Shown: piece by piece, positions 26,162 to 33,816 of the stretch
Position numbering within the stretch: position 1 is the first letter of the stretch
Layout of the letters: every line of letters begins with the position of its first letter
NCBI GenBank assembly: GCA_013821605.1
Contig: JACDGP010000035.1
Span: 1 to 45,242, forward strand
Length of the DNA stretch: 45,242 bases
Source: Herpetosiphonaceae bacterium
GTDB taxonomy: Bacteria > Chloroflexota > Chloroflexia > Chloroflexales > Kallotenuaceae
Reading direction: 5' to 3'
Position numbers and translations under genes: made by a program
The notes under the pieces: model-generated
The model's input: the letters and a program-made list of their open reading frames with translations, nothing else
Databases searched by the model: none
What the model was told of the DNA's origin: nothing

Positions 26162-26445
26162 GCGATACTGAACGGTCCTTCGTGGTTGGTCGCTTCTTCC
26201 CAGGTGACCTCGACCGAATCGACCGCAGCATGCGCCGGCCCGCTATAACACCAGCTGACCATGCGCTGGACGGAGGCCCGGTTCCCTTCGAAGACGGCCT
26301 CAACGCGGCCATCGGCGAGGTTTTTGACCCAACCGTGCACGCCCACTCGTTTTGCTTCGTCGCGGGTTGCTGAGCGAAAGTTAACGTTCTGAACATTACC
26401 GGCGATCCAGACATGGGCCCGCCCGGTCTCCTGTGCTACGGCCAT
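26155..26445 (-). CDS. acyP: Acylphosphatase
   Basis: Protein of 96 residues hydrolysing carboxyl-phosphate bonds of acylphosphates. The phosphate loop reads GNVQNVNFR, with the catalytic Arg retained but the usual Gly of V-Q-G-V replaced by Asn, and the catalytic Asn is in GWVKNLADGRVE. AAGGGGAGAAC precedes the ATG at 26445; a longer frame back to 26532 adds unrelated sequence overlapping mnmE. It lies between mnmE and the FGE-like gene in one transcription unit. Confidence 0.88.
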   Translation of the reverse strand: MAVAQETGRAHVWIAGNVQNVNFRSATRDEAKRVGVHGWVKNLADGRVEAVFEGNRASVQRMVSWCYSGPAHAAVDSVEVTWEEATNHEGPFSIAW

Positions 26446-26482
26446 TGTAGTTCTCCCCTTCGAGCAAGCACGTACTGCAACG

Positions 26483-27850
26483 CTATTTGCCAATACAAAA
26501 GCGGCTAAATATTTCAGCCAACAAATCTTCACTCACCGTCTCACCCGTGATTTCGCCCAAAGCCTGGACCGCGTCCGTTACATCGATCGCCGCCAGATCC
26601 CAAGGTAGACCTTGCTCTAAGCCCTTGATAGCAGTGTGAACACCATCCACCGCCCGCGCAAGGGCATCGCGATGGCGCGGATTGGTGACCAAGGTCGTGC
26701 CGGGTAGCGCTACCGGACCAAGCAGCACCTGTGCCACAGTTGTGCCTAGCTCCGGCAAGCCCTGGCCGGTTGTCGCTGCCGTTGTGACCTCAGCACGGAG
26801 CATTGGGTGACCGGCGAGCATAGATGCTGCGTTGAGTTGCCGGGGCAGATCACTTTTATTGAAGATGACGATGGTGGGGGTAGCATGCGTCAAGGCAGCG
26901 ATGAGGCGATCTTCTTCGGTAAGTGGCGCTGAACTGTCGAGTACCAGCAACGCGAGATCAGCCGTGGCCAGCGCGCGACGGCTCCTTTCGACGCCGATGC
27001 GCTCGACCGGATCACTGCTTTCCGTAATACCGGCGGTGTCGATCAGCACCACCGGCACGCCGCCCAGATTAGCGGTCTCTTCTAGCGTATCGCGCGTGGT
27101 ACCGGCGATAGGCGTGACGATCGCGCGTTCGACGCGTAGTAGGGCATTCAGCAGGCTGGATTTGCCGGCGTTGGGTCGCCCGAGGAGCACAGCCCTTGCG
27201 CCGTAGCGATAGATGATGCCCTGGTCGGCGTGCTGGAGTAGCTGTTCGGCCAAAGCATAGGCACTGCGTAACGGTTGGAGCACCTCTTCGTCAGGCAGGT
27301 GATCTTCGGGAAAGTCGATCATGGCGGTCAGGTAAGCTAACGGGCGCAGTAACGCTTGGCGCAGGCTGCGAATCTCCTGTGATAGTCGCCCGCCAAGCTG
27401 TTGCAAGGCGAGTTCCAGACCGGTACGGGTCTTGGCCTGGATCAGATCCAAGGTCGCCTCGGCCTGCGCGAGGTCGATTCGGCCATGGACAAAGGCGCGC
27501 ATCGTAAACTCGCCGGGCTCGGCCAGCCGTGCCCCGTGCTCCAAAGCTAGTTCAAGTGTGCGGCGGAGTGGCAATGCGCCGCCGTGGCAATGCACTTCGA
27601 CGACATCCTCGCGCGTATACGAGTGGGGTGCCCGAAAGTAGACCGCCAACGCCTCGTCCTCGACGCTCCCATCCGCAGCCACAACCTGTCCGTAGCGTAG
27701 CAATTGGGGACGGTACCTATCACTCCCCCGCCGTGGGCGAAAAATACGCCGCAGAATCGGCAGCGCCTCAGTGCCGCTCAAGCGGATGATGCCCACCCCC
27801 CCTTCACCTACCGGGGTCGCGATTGCCGTAATTGTATCGGTATAAAGCAT
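26483..27850 (-). CDS. mnmE: tRNA modification GTPase MnmE
   Basis: GTPase that, with MnmG, installs the cmnm5 group on wobble uridine of certain tRNAs. The N-terminal folate-binding domain starts MLYTDTITAIATPVGEGGVG. A helical domain follows, with an inserted G domain: G1 GRPNAGKS near 224-231, DTAGI and NKSD. The C-terminus ends in the conserved FCIGK, whose Cys is required for tRNA modification. At 455 residues it is full length. The start at 27850 is fixed by this N-terminus. It follows the diheme protein gene by 31 bases and probably shares its promoter. Confidence 0.96.
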   Translation of the reverse strand: MLYTDTITAIATPVGEGGVGIIRLSGTEALPILRRIFRPRRGSDRYRPQLLRYGQVVAADGSVEDEALAVYFRAPHSYTREDVVEVHCHGGALPLRRTLELALEHGARLAEPGEFTMRAFVHGRIDLAQAEATLDLIQAKTRTGLELALQQLGGRLSQEIRSLRQALLRPLAYLTAMIDFPEDHLPDEEVLQPLRSAYALAEQLLQHADQGIIYRYGARAVLLGRPNAGKSSLLNALLRVERAIVTPIAGTTRDTLEETANLGGVPVVLIDTAGITESSDPVERIGVERSRRALATADLALLVLDSSAPLTEEDRLIAALTHATPTIVIFNKSDLPRQLNAASMLAGHPMLRAEVTTAATTGQGLPELGTTVAQVLLGPVALPGTTLVTNPRHRDALARAVDGVHTAIKGLEQGLPWDLAAIDVTDAVQALGEITGETVSEDLLAEIFSRFCIGK

Positions 27851-27881
27851 ATGCGTGTTTCGTCGTCCGTAGAAACCGGCG

Positions 27882-28226
27882 TTACTTGGGGGGCAAGCTT
27901 TGGCGGTGGCAAAAGCCACAACTCGGTGCCGACCAGTGCGGCATGCGTGGGGGGAGTGCTACACCCGCCGGTCGTGGCGCGTTCGCCGGTTGGGTATGAC
28001 AGGCGATACACCGAGCCGGTCGCACACTATAGTCGTGATTGGGCAAGTGCTCAACATTAGGCGCAAAGGCTGCCGCCGCTCCCCACGCCCAAGATAGCAA
28101 GATCACGACGACGGTGAAGATGCCCACGCCGCGCATAAACGGCCCACGCATCATTTTACGATAGCGCGCACGAGCTGCTTCGCGATCAAAGGTGGGCCGC
28201 TCCCCCGGCGGCTCTTCGTTACTCAT
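27882..28226 (-). CDS. Membrane-anchored diheme c-type protein
   Basis: Protein of 114 residues. An acidic and basic N-terminal cytoplasmic segment (1-30) leads to one span (about 33-54, VGIFTVVVILLSWAWGAAAAF), then an external domain with two C-x2-C-H heme-attachment motifs, CIACH and CGFCH, about 30 residues apart. It resembles the short membrane-anchored multiheme proteins that pass electrons to periplasmic partners. No partner oxidoreductase is adjacent; it leads an operon with mnmE. Its ATG lies six bases after a perfect TATAAT, so the transcript may be leaderless. Confidence 0.8.
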   Translation of the reverse strand: MSNEEPPGERPTFDREAARARYRKMMRGPFMRGVGIFTVVVILLSWAWGAAAAFAPNVEHLPNHDYSVRPARCIACHTQPANAPRPAGVALPPRMPHWSAPSCGFCHRQSLPPK

Positions 28227-28232
28227 GCCCCT

Positions 28233-28261
28233 ATTATACGACCTTCAAGGGGCACTGTCGC
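28233..28261 (-). promoter_or_regulatory. Promoter of the diheme-mnmE operon, leaderless geometry
   Basis: On the minus strand GCGACA (28256-28261), 17 bases, TATAAT (28233-28238, perfect), then six bases and the ATG. A start site seven bases past the -10 would fall on the A of the ATG. Confidence 0.65.
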
Positions 28262-28270
28262 AAATCTGTG

Positions 28271-29575
28271 CTAACAGCAAACATCATCGCCGGCCGATGG
28301 CGGCTGCTCCTCGCGCGGATCGACCTCGGGCCAGCCCAACATCATGACTGGCAGACGGGTGCCCGGCTCAACCACCGGCGTGTCTTCGGGAACGATCAGT
28401 AAACCGTCGGCGTGCAGCATCGAGGAAAGCATGCCGCTGCCTTGGTTGCCGGTGAGGTGGGCGATCCATTCATCGCCGTTCTGTTGCATCGACACGCGCA
28501 GATACTGGCGGCGGTCACCGCGGTCAAGGATGCGGTCGGCGACCGTCGCGGTGATCGTGGAGCGAAACAGGGTGCGCCGTCCACTCATCTTAAGCAAGGC
28601 TGGACGGCCAAACAGCTCAAAGGTCAGCATGGCCGATACGGGGTTGCCGGGCAGACCCAGCAGCGGGATACCAAGCACATGGCCGAAAGCCAACGGCTTG
28701 CCCGGCTTCATACGCACGCGCCAAAAGTCGAGCGCGCCGAGCTCGGTCAAGACTTGCTTGACCACATCATAATCGCCGACCGAAACGCCACCCGAAGACA
28801 GAAACAGATCGGCACCCCAATCTCGCCCCTGCTCCAGTTGGGCTCGTACCTGTGCGGCAGTGTCGCGGGCAATGGGCAGTTGTAGCACCTCGCCGCCGGC
28901 CTGGATCACCTGTGCGGCATTCGCATAGCCGTTCGAGTTGCGAATCTGACCGGGACCCGGCACGCTGCCAACCTCGACCAACTCGTCGCCGGTCGCCAGA
29001 ATGGCGACCTTGGGCCGGCGATACACCTGGACGTTAGCGGCTCCGACGCTGGCCAGCACCCCGATCGCGCCGGGCGTAACGACCGTCCGGGCAGCCACGA
29101 CCAGCGTGTCCCGCCGCACATCTTCTCCGGCTCGTCGGACGTTCGCGCCCGGCTCCCCAGCTTGGAAGATCCGGACGCGCCCTTCACTGCGCAGTGACGT
29201 AGTGCTGCGATCATCGGTATCCTCAAAGGGCACGACCAAATCGGCACCCGGCGGGAGTGGCGCGCCCGTCATGATCCGCATGACTGTACCCGGCTCGACG
29301 GCTGTCGTGGCGACACCTCCGGCCGGGACCGCGCCGACGACGCGCAAGATTGCAGGACGATCGCTGATCGCGGCGACGTCAGCATGCCGCACCGCGAAGC
29401 CATCCATCGCTGAGTTGTCGAAGGGTGGCAGGTTAATATCGGCGCGAATATCCTCGGCTAAGGTGCGGCCAAGGGTGGCGATTAAAGGAACGGTCTCGGT
29501 TCCAAGCGGAACAATATGGGCTAAAACGGCAGCTTGAGCATCTTCCACCGAGCGCAAAATAATGGCATCACTCAT
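28271..29575 (-). CDS. moeA: Molybdopterin molybdenumtransferase MoeA
   Basis: Inserts molybdate into adenylylated molybdopterin in molybdenum-cofactor synthesis; cytosolic dimer. The N-terminus has LPPFDNSAMDGFAVR, the family's substrate-site motif. The central MoCF-biosynthesis domain has ILATGDELVEVG and LFLSSGGVSVGDYDVVK. Near the C-terminal domain lies LLGLPGNPVSAMLTF. About 434 residues, full length. The tail ends in an unusual acidic CC. The start at 29575 follows from family alignment; the in-frame extension upstream reads into a translated remnant of an unrelated gene. The promoter geometry suggests a leaderless mRNA. No other moa/mob genes are in the window. Confidence 0.95.
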   Translation of the reverse strand: MSDAIILRSVEDAQAAVLAHIVPLGTETVPLIATLGRTLAEDIRADINLPPFDNSAMDGFAVRHADVAAISDRPAILRVVGAVPAGGVATTAVEPGTVMRIMTGAPLPPGADLVVPFEDTDDRSTTSLRSEGRVRIFQAGEPGANVRRAGEDVRRDTLVVAARTVVTPGAIGVLASVGAANVQVYRRPKVAILATGDELVEVGSVPGPGQIRNSNGYANAAQVIQAGGEVLQLPIARDTAAQVRAQLEQGRDWGADLFLSSGGVSVGDYDVVKQVLTELGALDFWRVRMKPGKPLAFGHVLGIPLLGLPGNPVSAMLTFELFGRPALLKMSGRRTLFRSTITATVADRILDRGDRRQYLRVSMQQNGDEWIAHLTGNQGSGMLSSMLHADGLLIVPEDTPVVEPGTRLPVMMLGWPEVDPREEQPPSAGDDVCC

Positions 29576-29581
29576 AGGGCG

Positions 29582-29610
29582 AGTATAGCAGGGGGGCATG
29601 AGTGGGGCAA
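29582..29610 (-). promoter_or_regulatory. moeA promoter, leaderless geometry
   Basis: On the minus strand TTGCCC (29605-29610), 17 bases, TATACT (29582-29587) with an upstream TGC (extended -10), then six bases to the ATG. It ends five bases before the left island repeat, so the insertion left moeA control intact. Confidence 0.65.
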
Positions 29611-29614
29611 GATG

Positions 29615-29669
29615 GCGGCAGCTACTCGGGCGTGAGCAGATAGGTGTTGATCGCCCACGCCACGCCATC
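29615..29669 (-). repeat. Left island repeat: orphan 3' end of HAD gene
   Basis: On the minus strand 29669 to 29622 reads DGVAWAINTYLLTPE-stop, identical in protein to the last 15 residues of the Cof-type HAD gene at 40073-40885. The repeat also includes seven bases past the stop (GCGGCAG on the plus strand), with further bases in common before a 3-base indel. Base differences from the right copy are three, all at codon third positions (GTG/GTA, CTG/CTA, CCC/CCT). The upstream body of the gene is missing here. Confidence 0.92.
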
Positions 29670-29682
29670 ACGAGAAGCTTGA

Positions 29683-29723
29683 CAAACTACCGTCCCGCTC
29701 TCCCCAAAGGAGGACGGGACGGT
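29683..29723 (-). terminator. Terminator after haloperoxidase-like gene
   Basis: On the minus strand, ACCGTCCCG/CGGGACGGT (29689-29723) extends by inner pairs CTCC/GGAG to a stem of roughly 15 bp with a short loop, followed by AGTTTGTC. Placed 12 bases past the stop codon. Confidence 0.75.
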
Positions 29724-29734
29724 CCTATTCACCA

Positions 29735-31282
29735 TCAGCACTGGACGTCGTAGAGCACACCGTTCTTGGTGATCGCATCCTTTGTGATCTTGAACTGGTC
29801 GTTCTCGAAGCTCGTGAACGTGAATGAGTAGTCTTCGTTGTAGTCTTTCATCTGACTACGTAGGACGCAGAGCGCGACCTGCTCGCCTAAGAGGACTGAT
29901 TGTATATAGTCGCTTCGCCAGTGGACCCCCGCCATATTGCGTCCGATTGCAATGTTGGCCGCGAGCTTATTCAACTCGCTACCGACGGTCAGGTGATGTG
30001 CATCCGGTCGTGTATAGGGTACGAGTTCCATCCCATCGTCAGTTGGCACGACTGGGTTTGGCACCGGTGCTTGCTCATCGAACCATGCCTTGAGGATTGT
30101 CACGCATGCACCTGCGACGGTTGCGTGACCGGCTCCATAGGAAGGATGTGTCGGACTGCCTTCCGGAAAGGCTTGTGGGAGCAAGTAGGTGCCGTATTTC
30201 GTGAATGTCTTATCCAGCGCCTTGGAGTTCAGAATATCGTCGTGAATTGGATAATTTTTCTTGGTGCCATTGAGACCAGCCAGCTTCAAGTGCACTAAGC
30301 CACCGTATTCTTCCGGGCGCAACCGCCGGTGCACGAACCATTTCTGGTACCAAACGGTTTTCAAGGCGCGGGTGGCAACTTCGGTAACCAAGCTCAGGAT
30401 GTGTGGATCGCCGAACGTGCCGAAACCGATCTGGGTTTTCGATTTGCCAAGCACGGCGGGATTGTAAGGATTGCCTGCGTCCACCGGCACCTTCATGTCG
30501 AGCAAGATCAGGCAGGCGTTGAGGTAGGCTTCGTACAGTGCATCCATGTGTACCCACTGACCCATGTCGCGCATGTTCCGAATGTACCGCCGCGTCCCGT
30601 CAAACTGATCCGGCCCTGGTTGGTACCCGTTCTGAACTGCAAGCCATGCACCATAGTCGGTCAAGTAATCCTCACCAGGCACCACCGTTTGCGCTTTCTG
30701 GCTGATCAGCAACGCGCCGTACCGAATATCCTTGAGCAGGAACTGCGAAATGTACGGTCCCCGTCGCTCGCCGTGGGTGAACCCACGAAAGATGGTCTTC
30801 GCTGTAAGTGGAATGTTGTGCTCTGGGTCCAACTCAGTGAGCTTTCCCAGATCCACGACCGCCTGCGCAACCAGCGAGTCGCTACCAAACTCCGTGAACG
30901 GGACGTCACGTAGCAGAGCTATCCAGTAGAGCTCGACTGCCTCTGCCGCCTCTTGCGCACTGCTGAGGGTCGGCGGTGTCAGCATCGTCAGGTTGTGAGG
31001 ATTCGGCCCTTCCACATCCGTAGCAAGTCCTGCCTGTGGGTCGGTTAACTTGCGACCAAGCCCCAGCTTGATGGCTTCGAAAGTGGCAGGCAGGCCACTG
31101 TTGAGTGCATCCAGTAGGGATTGGTAGGCTATCGCATTGACCTCGCCAAATTCATCGTGAGGTAGGCCTTTGTGGAAGTTGCCGATCCGGGTCGGGTAAC
31201 GTGTTTCGTCACCATTTGTCGGATGTGCAATGGTCATGCTGCCCGCTTCCATCACCATGTGACCGTTTCCTGCGTCACTCAT
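29735..31282 (-). CDS. Vanadium-dependent haloperoxidase homologue (PAP2 superfamily)
   Basis: About 515 residues. The three vanadate/phosphate-site motifs are present in order. First comes K-x7-R in QKWFVHRRLRPEEYGG (near residue 314), with the spacing of red-algal bromoperoxidases. Next is THPSYGAGHATVAGA. Last is GRNMAGVHWRSDY, with Arg and His. The enzymes oxidise halides with H2O2; some relatives are acid phosphatases. In red-algal enzymes the second motif carries a Ser before the GH that binds vanadate; here it is Ala, which may alter activity. No signal peptide is seen. A strong AAGGAG precedes the ATG at 31282. It is flanked by hairpins on both sides, so likely a single transcript. 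Confidence 0.85.
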   Translation of the reverse strand: MSDAGNGHMVMEAGSMTIAHPTNGDETRYPTRIGNFHKGLPHDEFGEVNAIAYQSLLDALNSGLPATFEAIKLGLGRKLTDPQAGLATDVEGPNPHNLTMLTPPTLSSAQEAAEAVELYWIALLRDVPFTEFGSDSLVAQAVVDLGKLTELDPEHNIPLTAKTIFRGFTHGERRGPYISQFLLKDIRYGALLISQKAQTVVPGEDYLTDYGAWLAVQNGYQPGPDQFDGTRRYIRNMRDMGQWVHMDALYEAYLNACLILLDMKVPVDAGNPYNPAVLGKSKTQIGFGTFGDPHILSLVTEVATRALKTVWYQKWFVHRRLRPEEYGGLVHLKLAGLNGTKKNYPIHDDILNSKALDKTFTKYGTYLLPQAFPEGSPTHPSYGAGHATVAGACVTILKAWFDEQAPVPNPVVPTDDGMELVPYTRPDAHHLTVGSELNKLAANIAIGRNMAGVHWRSDYIQSVLLGEQVALCVLRSQMKDYNEDYSFTFTSFENDQFKITKDAITKNGVLYDVQC

Positions 31283-31366
31283 AATCTCGCTCCTTGCCGA
31301 GTGCGTGGGTATCACTCGATGCCTATGAAAGGAGACGCAGCAGGCGATTGCTTGCACTTAACGTCG

Positions 31367-31392
31367 AACGGCCACCATAGCCGGTGGCCGTT
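31367..31392 (-). terminator. Hairpin after zincin gene
   Basis: AACGGCCACC (31367-31376) pairs perfectly with GGTGGCCGTT (31383-31392) around a six-base loop, between the zincin stop and the haloperoxidase start. The following bases are only weakly T-rich. Confidence 0.55.
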
Positions 31393-31446
31393 TGCTGTTG
31401 GCAGGGGCAGGATCAGGGTGACGTCGTGCCACTGACGGGTACTTGA

Positions 31447-33747
31447 TCAGTCTCGTGGTACCCAGTAGAGGCGGTACCGCTCGTATCGCACGTTACCTTC
31501 TCTATAATCTGGGTCAATGAGCCGTGGAGCAGTCGTGACATCCAACGGCGCGGCGACGTACCATGCCCCGCTGGGACGGTACGAAGGTATTGGGTGCCAT
31601 ACACCCTTATCGTCCTGTCGGTGGATAATCGCTTCACCATCCCGCAGTTCGGTGCGTTTGTCATAAAAAATGCATAATGTAGGCAGATAGTCGTGCGGCA
31701 ACAGATCGTTGCTACACAAGCTATATGTGTAGCCACGCGCCTCAGCGTTTGTATCCAGTTTACTGGGTGCTCCGCCCGGCCAGCGCGTTGTCACCATCCT
31801 GATCTTCCCGTGCTGTTTATTGCCATCTGGATATTCTCCTTGGTCAGCGAAGAAGATCATCAGATTACCGTCTGACGAACCGGGCGTCATTGGTGTCCCA
31901 CCTACCGGTGAGCCCGTGGGCGGCCCTCCTCCCTGGGAATAGGTTGCTATAACAAACGTGTCGCCCTGTTTCACAAAAACGTGACCATCCAATGATATGC
32001 CTTCTTTGAGGTCCCGATTCCCACTGACCGGAAGCTGGTCGCCCTGTTCCACAAAAACGTGACCATCCAATGGCGTGCTGCCTTCGGTGATCTGGCCTCC
32101 TCTTAGATGAATCCGAATGTTGGCTTGTGGATCGGGACTAGTAACTTGATCGAGTGGGAAGACATACACTTCTGCACGCGCGATAGCATCCGCGCTACCA
32201 GGGGCAGATACGTTCACGCGAATTTTGGCGGTGCGAGCGTATTCTGACTGGACTGCTTCCGGCTGCACCTCAATGATTGGGAACGACTTGGGTGTCACAT
32301 CTCGCCATTTAAGTGCCGTAATCTCCCAGCGTCCTTCCTCCTTGTCTGTTACTCCAGCTATCTTTCCACACAGCACCTTTTCGTGCCAGTCCATGCTATC
32401 GCCAATTAGGACGATCGAGTCGCCTTCTTCAGCGCCAAACAGCCGGAAGCCATCCTCAACGCGCGCGTCGAGCGTTCCTTGCGCGAGGATACGATCAGGA
32501 ACAGTAGTCTCGTCAAGGTTTTTAAGAATGTATACCCAACAGTGTTCGATATTTACCCGGGGATCGACCAGAGACACTGGGAGTAGTAATTCCTGTTTCC
32601 AATTAGGGTGCTGCCCTGGCGCACCGTTCGTGCTGGAAAGTTGCAGCCAAGCGACATGTGGCAGTTCGTGTAACGGCAAGGGAACCCTGATGGTCCTAAC
32701 TGGTTCCTTAATTTGGGGAAACCGAGGGATTTGCTTGGTACCAACTCCTTTAAATCCATCGATGATAATGTCCCACTCAGCCTGCTTGCCTTTGGCAACA
32801 TCGGTGTTACTGTGTGCCGTGAGCTGGCTTGTTCCTTCGAGCGTGGACATGATCGACTCGACGGGTGGACTAATCGAGGGTACAACCACGTTCCGGGTAC
32901 TGCGTCGTGCTTCGTAAGGTGACGCAGTAGCCTTGATGTCATCGGGAATATATATTTGATGCGTATCCACGTAATTATCAAGTAATTCCAAAGCATAGTG
33001 TGCCCACTCGTGAACCAGCACTCGATAAGCTTCCGGCTCGTCCCACGGGATACTTCCGCGGCTATTCTTCTGCCAGTACCCCCGGCCAAGTCTAATGGGC
33101 ATATACTTAGTTGATTCATGGAGACCACCAACCCAACTGCGCGGGAGCAGGCGGTTCGTGGCCATTACCTGCACATCAGCGCAGTTAAGTAACTCGGGAC
33201 CACCTATGATTACTTGGCCGAAGGTCATCCAGCCGTCGGTCACGTTGAAAAGAAAGTCTGAGGCACGCCGCACGGCGCGCTCGAGTATTTGGACATTATA
33301 TGGGCTCGGTGACCATTCAAATGCGACGATGACGTTGAAGAGGTAGATGTGGTCCTGGAAGAGCGGCTGTCCGGCAGGATCTCGATCTCCTGAATGCACA
33401 CAGTAACACTGATAGGTCCAATTAAAAGGAGTAAGAAGCTCCTTGCTATCTGTGTTGAACATTACGTCCAGCGTATGATCTGGTTCGCTCTTAGCACCGT
33501 AAATCGGAACTAACTGGAATGGACTGGTGATGGCCTTCTTGATCGCAGTCTTTTGTGTTTCGTTTCGTTCGCCTAACTTTTGTGGTATGTTTCCAGAATC
33601 TGCCTTTGATGACTCGGCGGCTACTTCGGCTTTGTCTGGATAGATTGAAGCTCTTGTCAATGTGACATTTGAAGGACGGGGCTGGATGATGTGATCAGAA
33701 GACTGATCCGTCGGATTAAACATATACGACTGCTGTTCGTTCGCCAT
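31447..33747 (-). CDS. Large CLCA-like HEWAH zincin metallopeptidase homologue
   Basis: A 766-residue protein with a zinc-metallopeptidase motif VHEWAHYALELLDNY: H246-E-W-A-H250 and an Asp seven residues later. The HEWAH-x6-D spacing is that of the N-terminal metallohydrolase domain of calcium-activated chloride channel regulators (CLCA). The protein begins without a signal peptide (MANEQQSYMFNPTDQ). The C-terminal half appears beta-rich, with an internal 26-residue duplication (DGHVFVEQGDQL / DGHVFVKQGDTF) and a Gly/Pro linker. Base composition looks lower in GC than neighbours. It is divergent from the CHAT gene, with 69 bases between starts. Substrate is unknown; the family link rests on the motif. 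Confidence 0.7.
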   Translation of the reverse strand: MANEQQSYMFNPTDQSSDHIIQPRPSNVTLTRASIYPDKAEVAAESSKADSGNIPQKLGERNETQKTAIKKAITSPFQLVPIYGAKSEPDHTLDVMFNTDSKELLTPFNWTYQCYCVHSGDRDPAGQPLFQDHIYLFNVIVAFEWSPSPYNVQILERAVRRASDFLFNVTDGWMTFGQVIIGGPELLNCADVQVMATNRLLPRSWVGGLHESTKYMPIRLGRGYWQKNSRGSIPWDEPEAYRVLVHEWAHYALELLDNYVDTHQIYIPDDIKATASPYEARRSTRNVVVPSISPPVESIMSTLEGTSQLTAHSNTDVAKGKQAEWDIIIDGFKGVGTKQIPRFPQIKEPVRTIRVPLPLHELPHVAWLQLSSTNGAPGQHPNWKQELLLPVSLVDPRVNIEHCWVYILKNLDETTVPDRILAQGTLDARVEDGFRLFGAEEGDSIVLIGDSMDWHEKVLCGKIAGVTDKEEGRWEITALKWRDVTPKSFPIIEVQPEAVQSEYARTAKIRVNVSAPGSADAIARAEVYVFPLDQVTSPDPQANIRIHLRGGQITEGSTPLDGHVFVEQGDQLPVSGNRDLKEGISLDGHVFVKQGDTFVIATYSQGGGPPTGSPVGGTPMTPGSSDGNLMIFFADQGEYPDGNKQHGKIRMVTTRWPGGAPSKLDTNAEARGYTYSLCSNDLLPHDYLPTLCIFYDKRTELRDGEAIIHRQDDKGVWHPIPSYRPSGAWYVAAPLDVTTAPRLIDPDYREGNVRYERYRLYWVPRD
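31961..32072 (-). repeat. Internal duplication in zincin gene
   Basis: A 34-base segment (CCCTGTTTCACAAAAACGTG...) at 31961-31994 recurs at 32039-32072 with one mismatch, 78 bases apart (26 codons). Near-identity at DNA level in otherwise diverged sequence indicates a recent duplication or gene conversion. Confidence 0.85.
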
Positions 33748-33816
33748 AGTCTGCCTCCGCTTTGCTTACATACGCTCAATGTGCTACCACACCTGACCCG
33801 ATAGAAAGGCCTGTCG

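Noticed and set aside
29576-29671. Extended start of moeA at 29671
   Set aside because: The added residues come from reading the HAD 3' remnant in another frame, and the moeA promoter lies inside that stretch.
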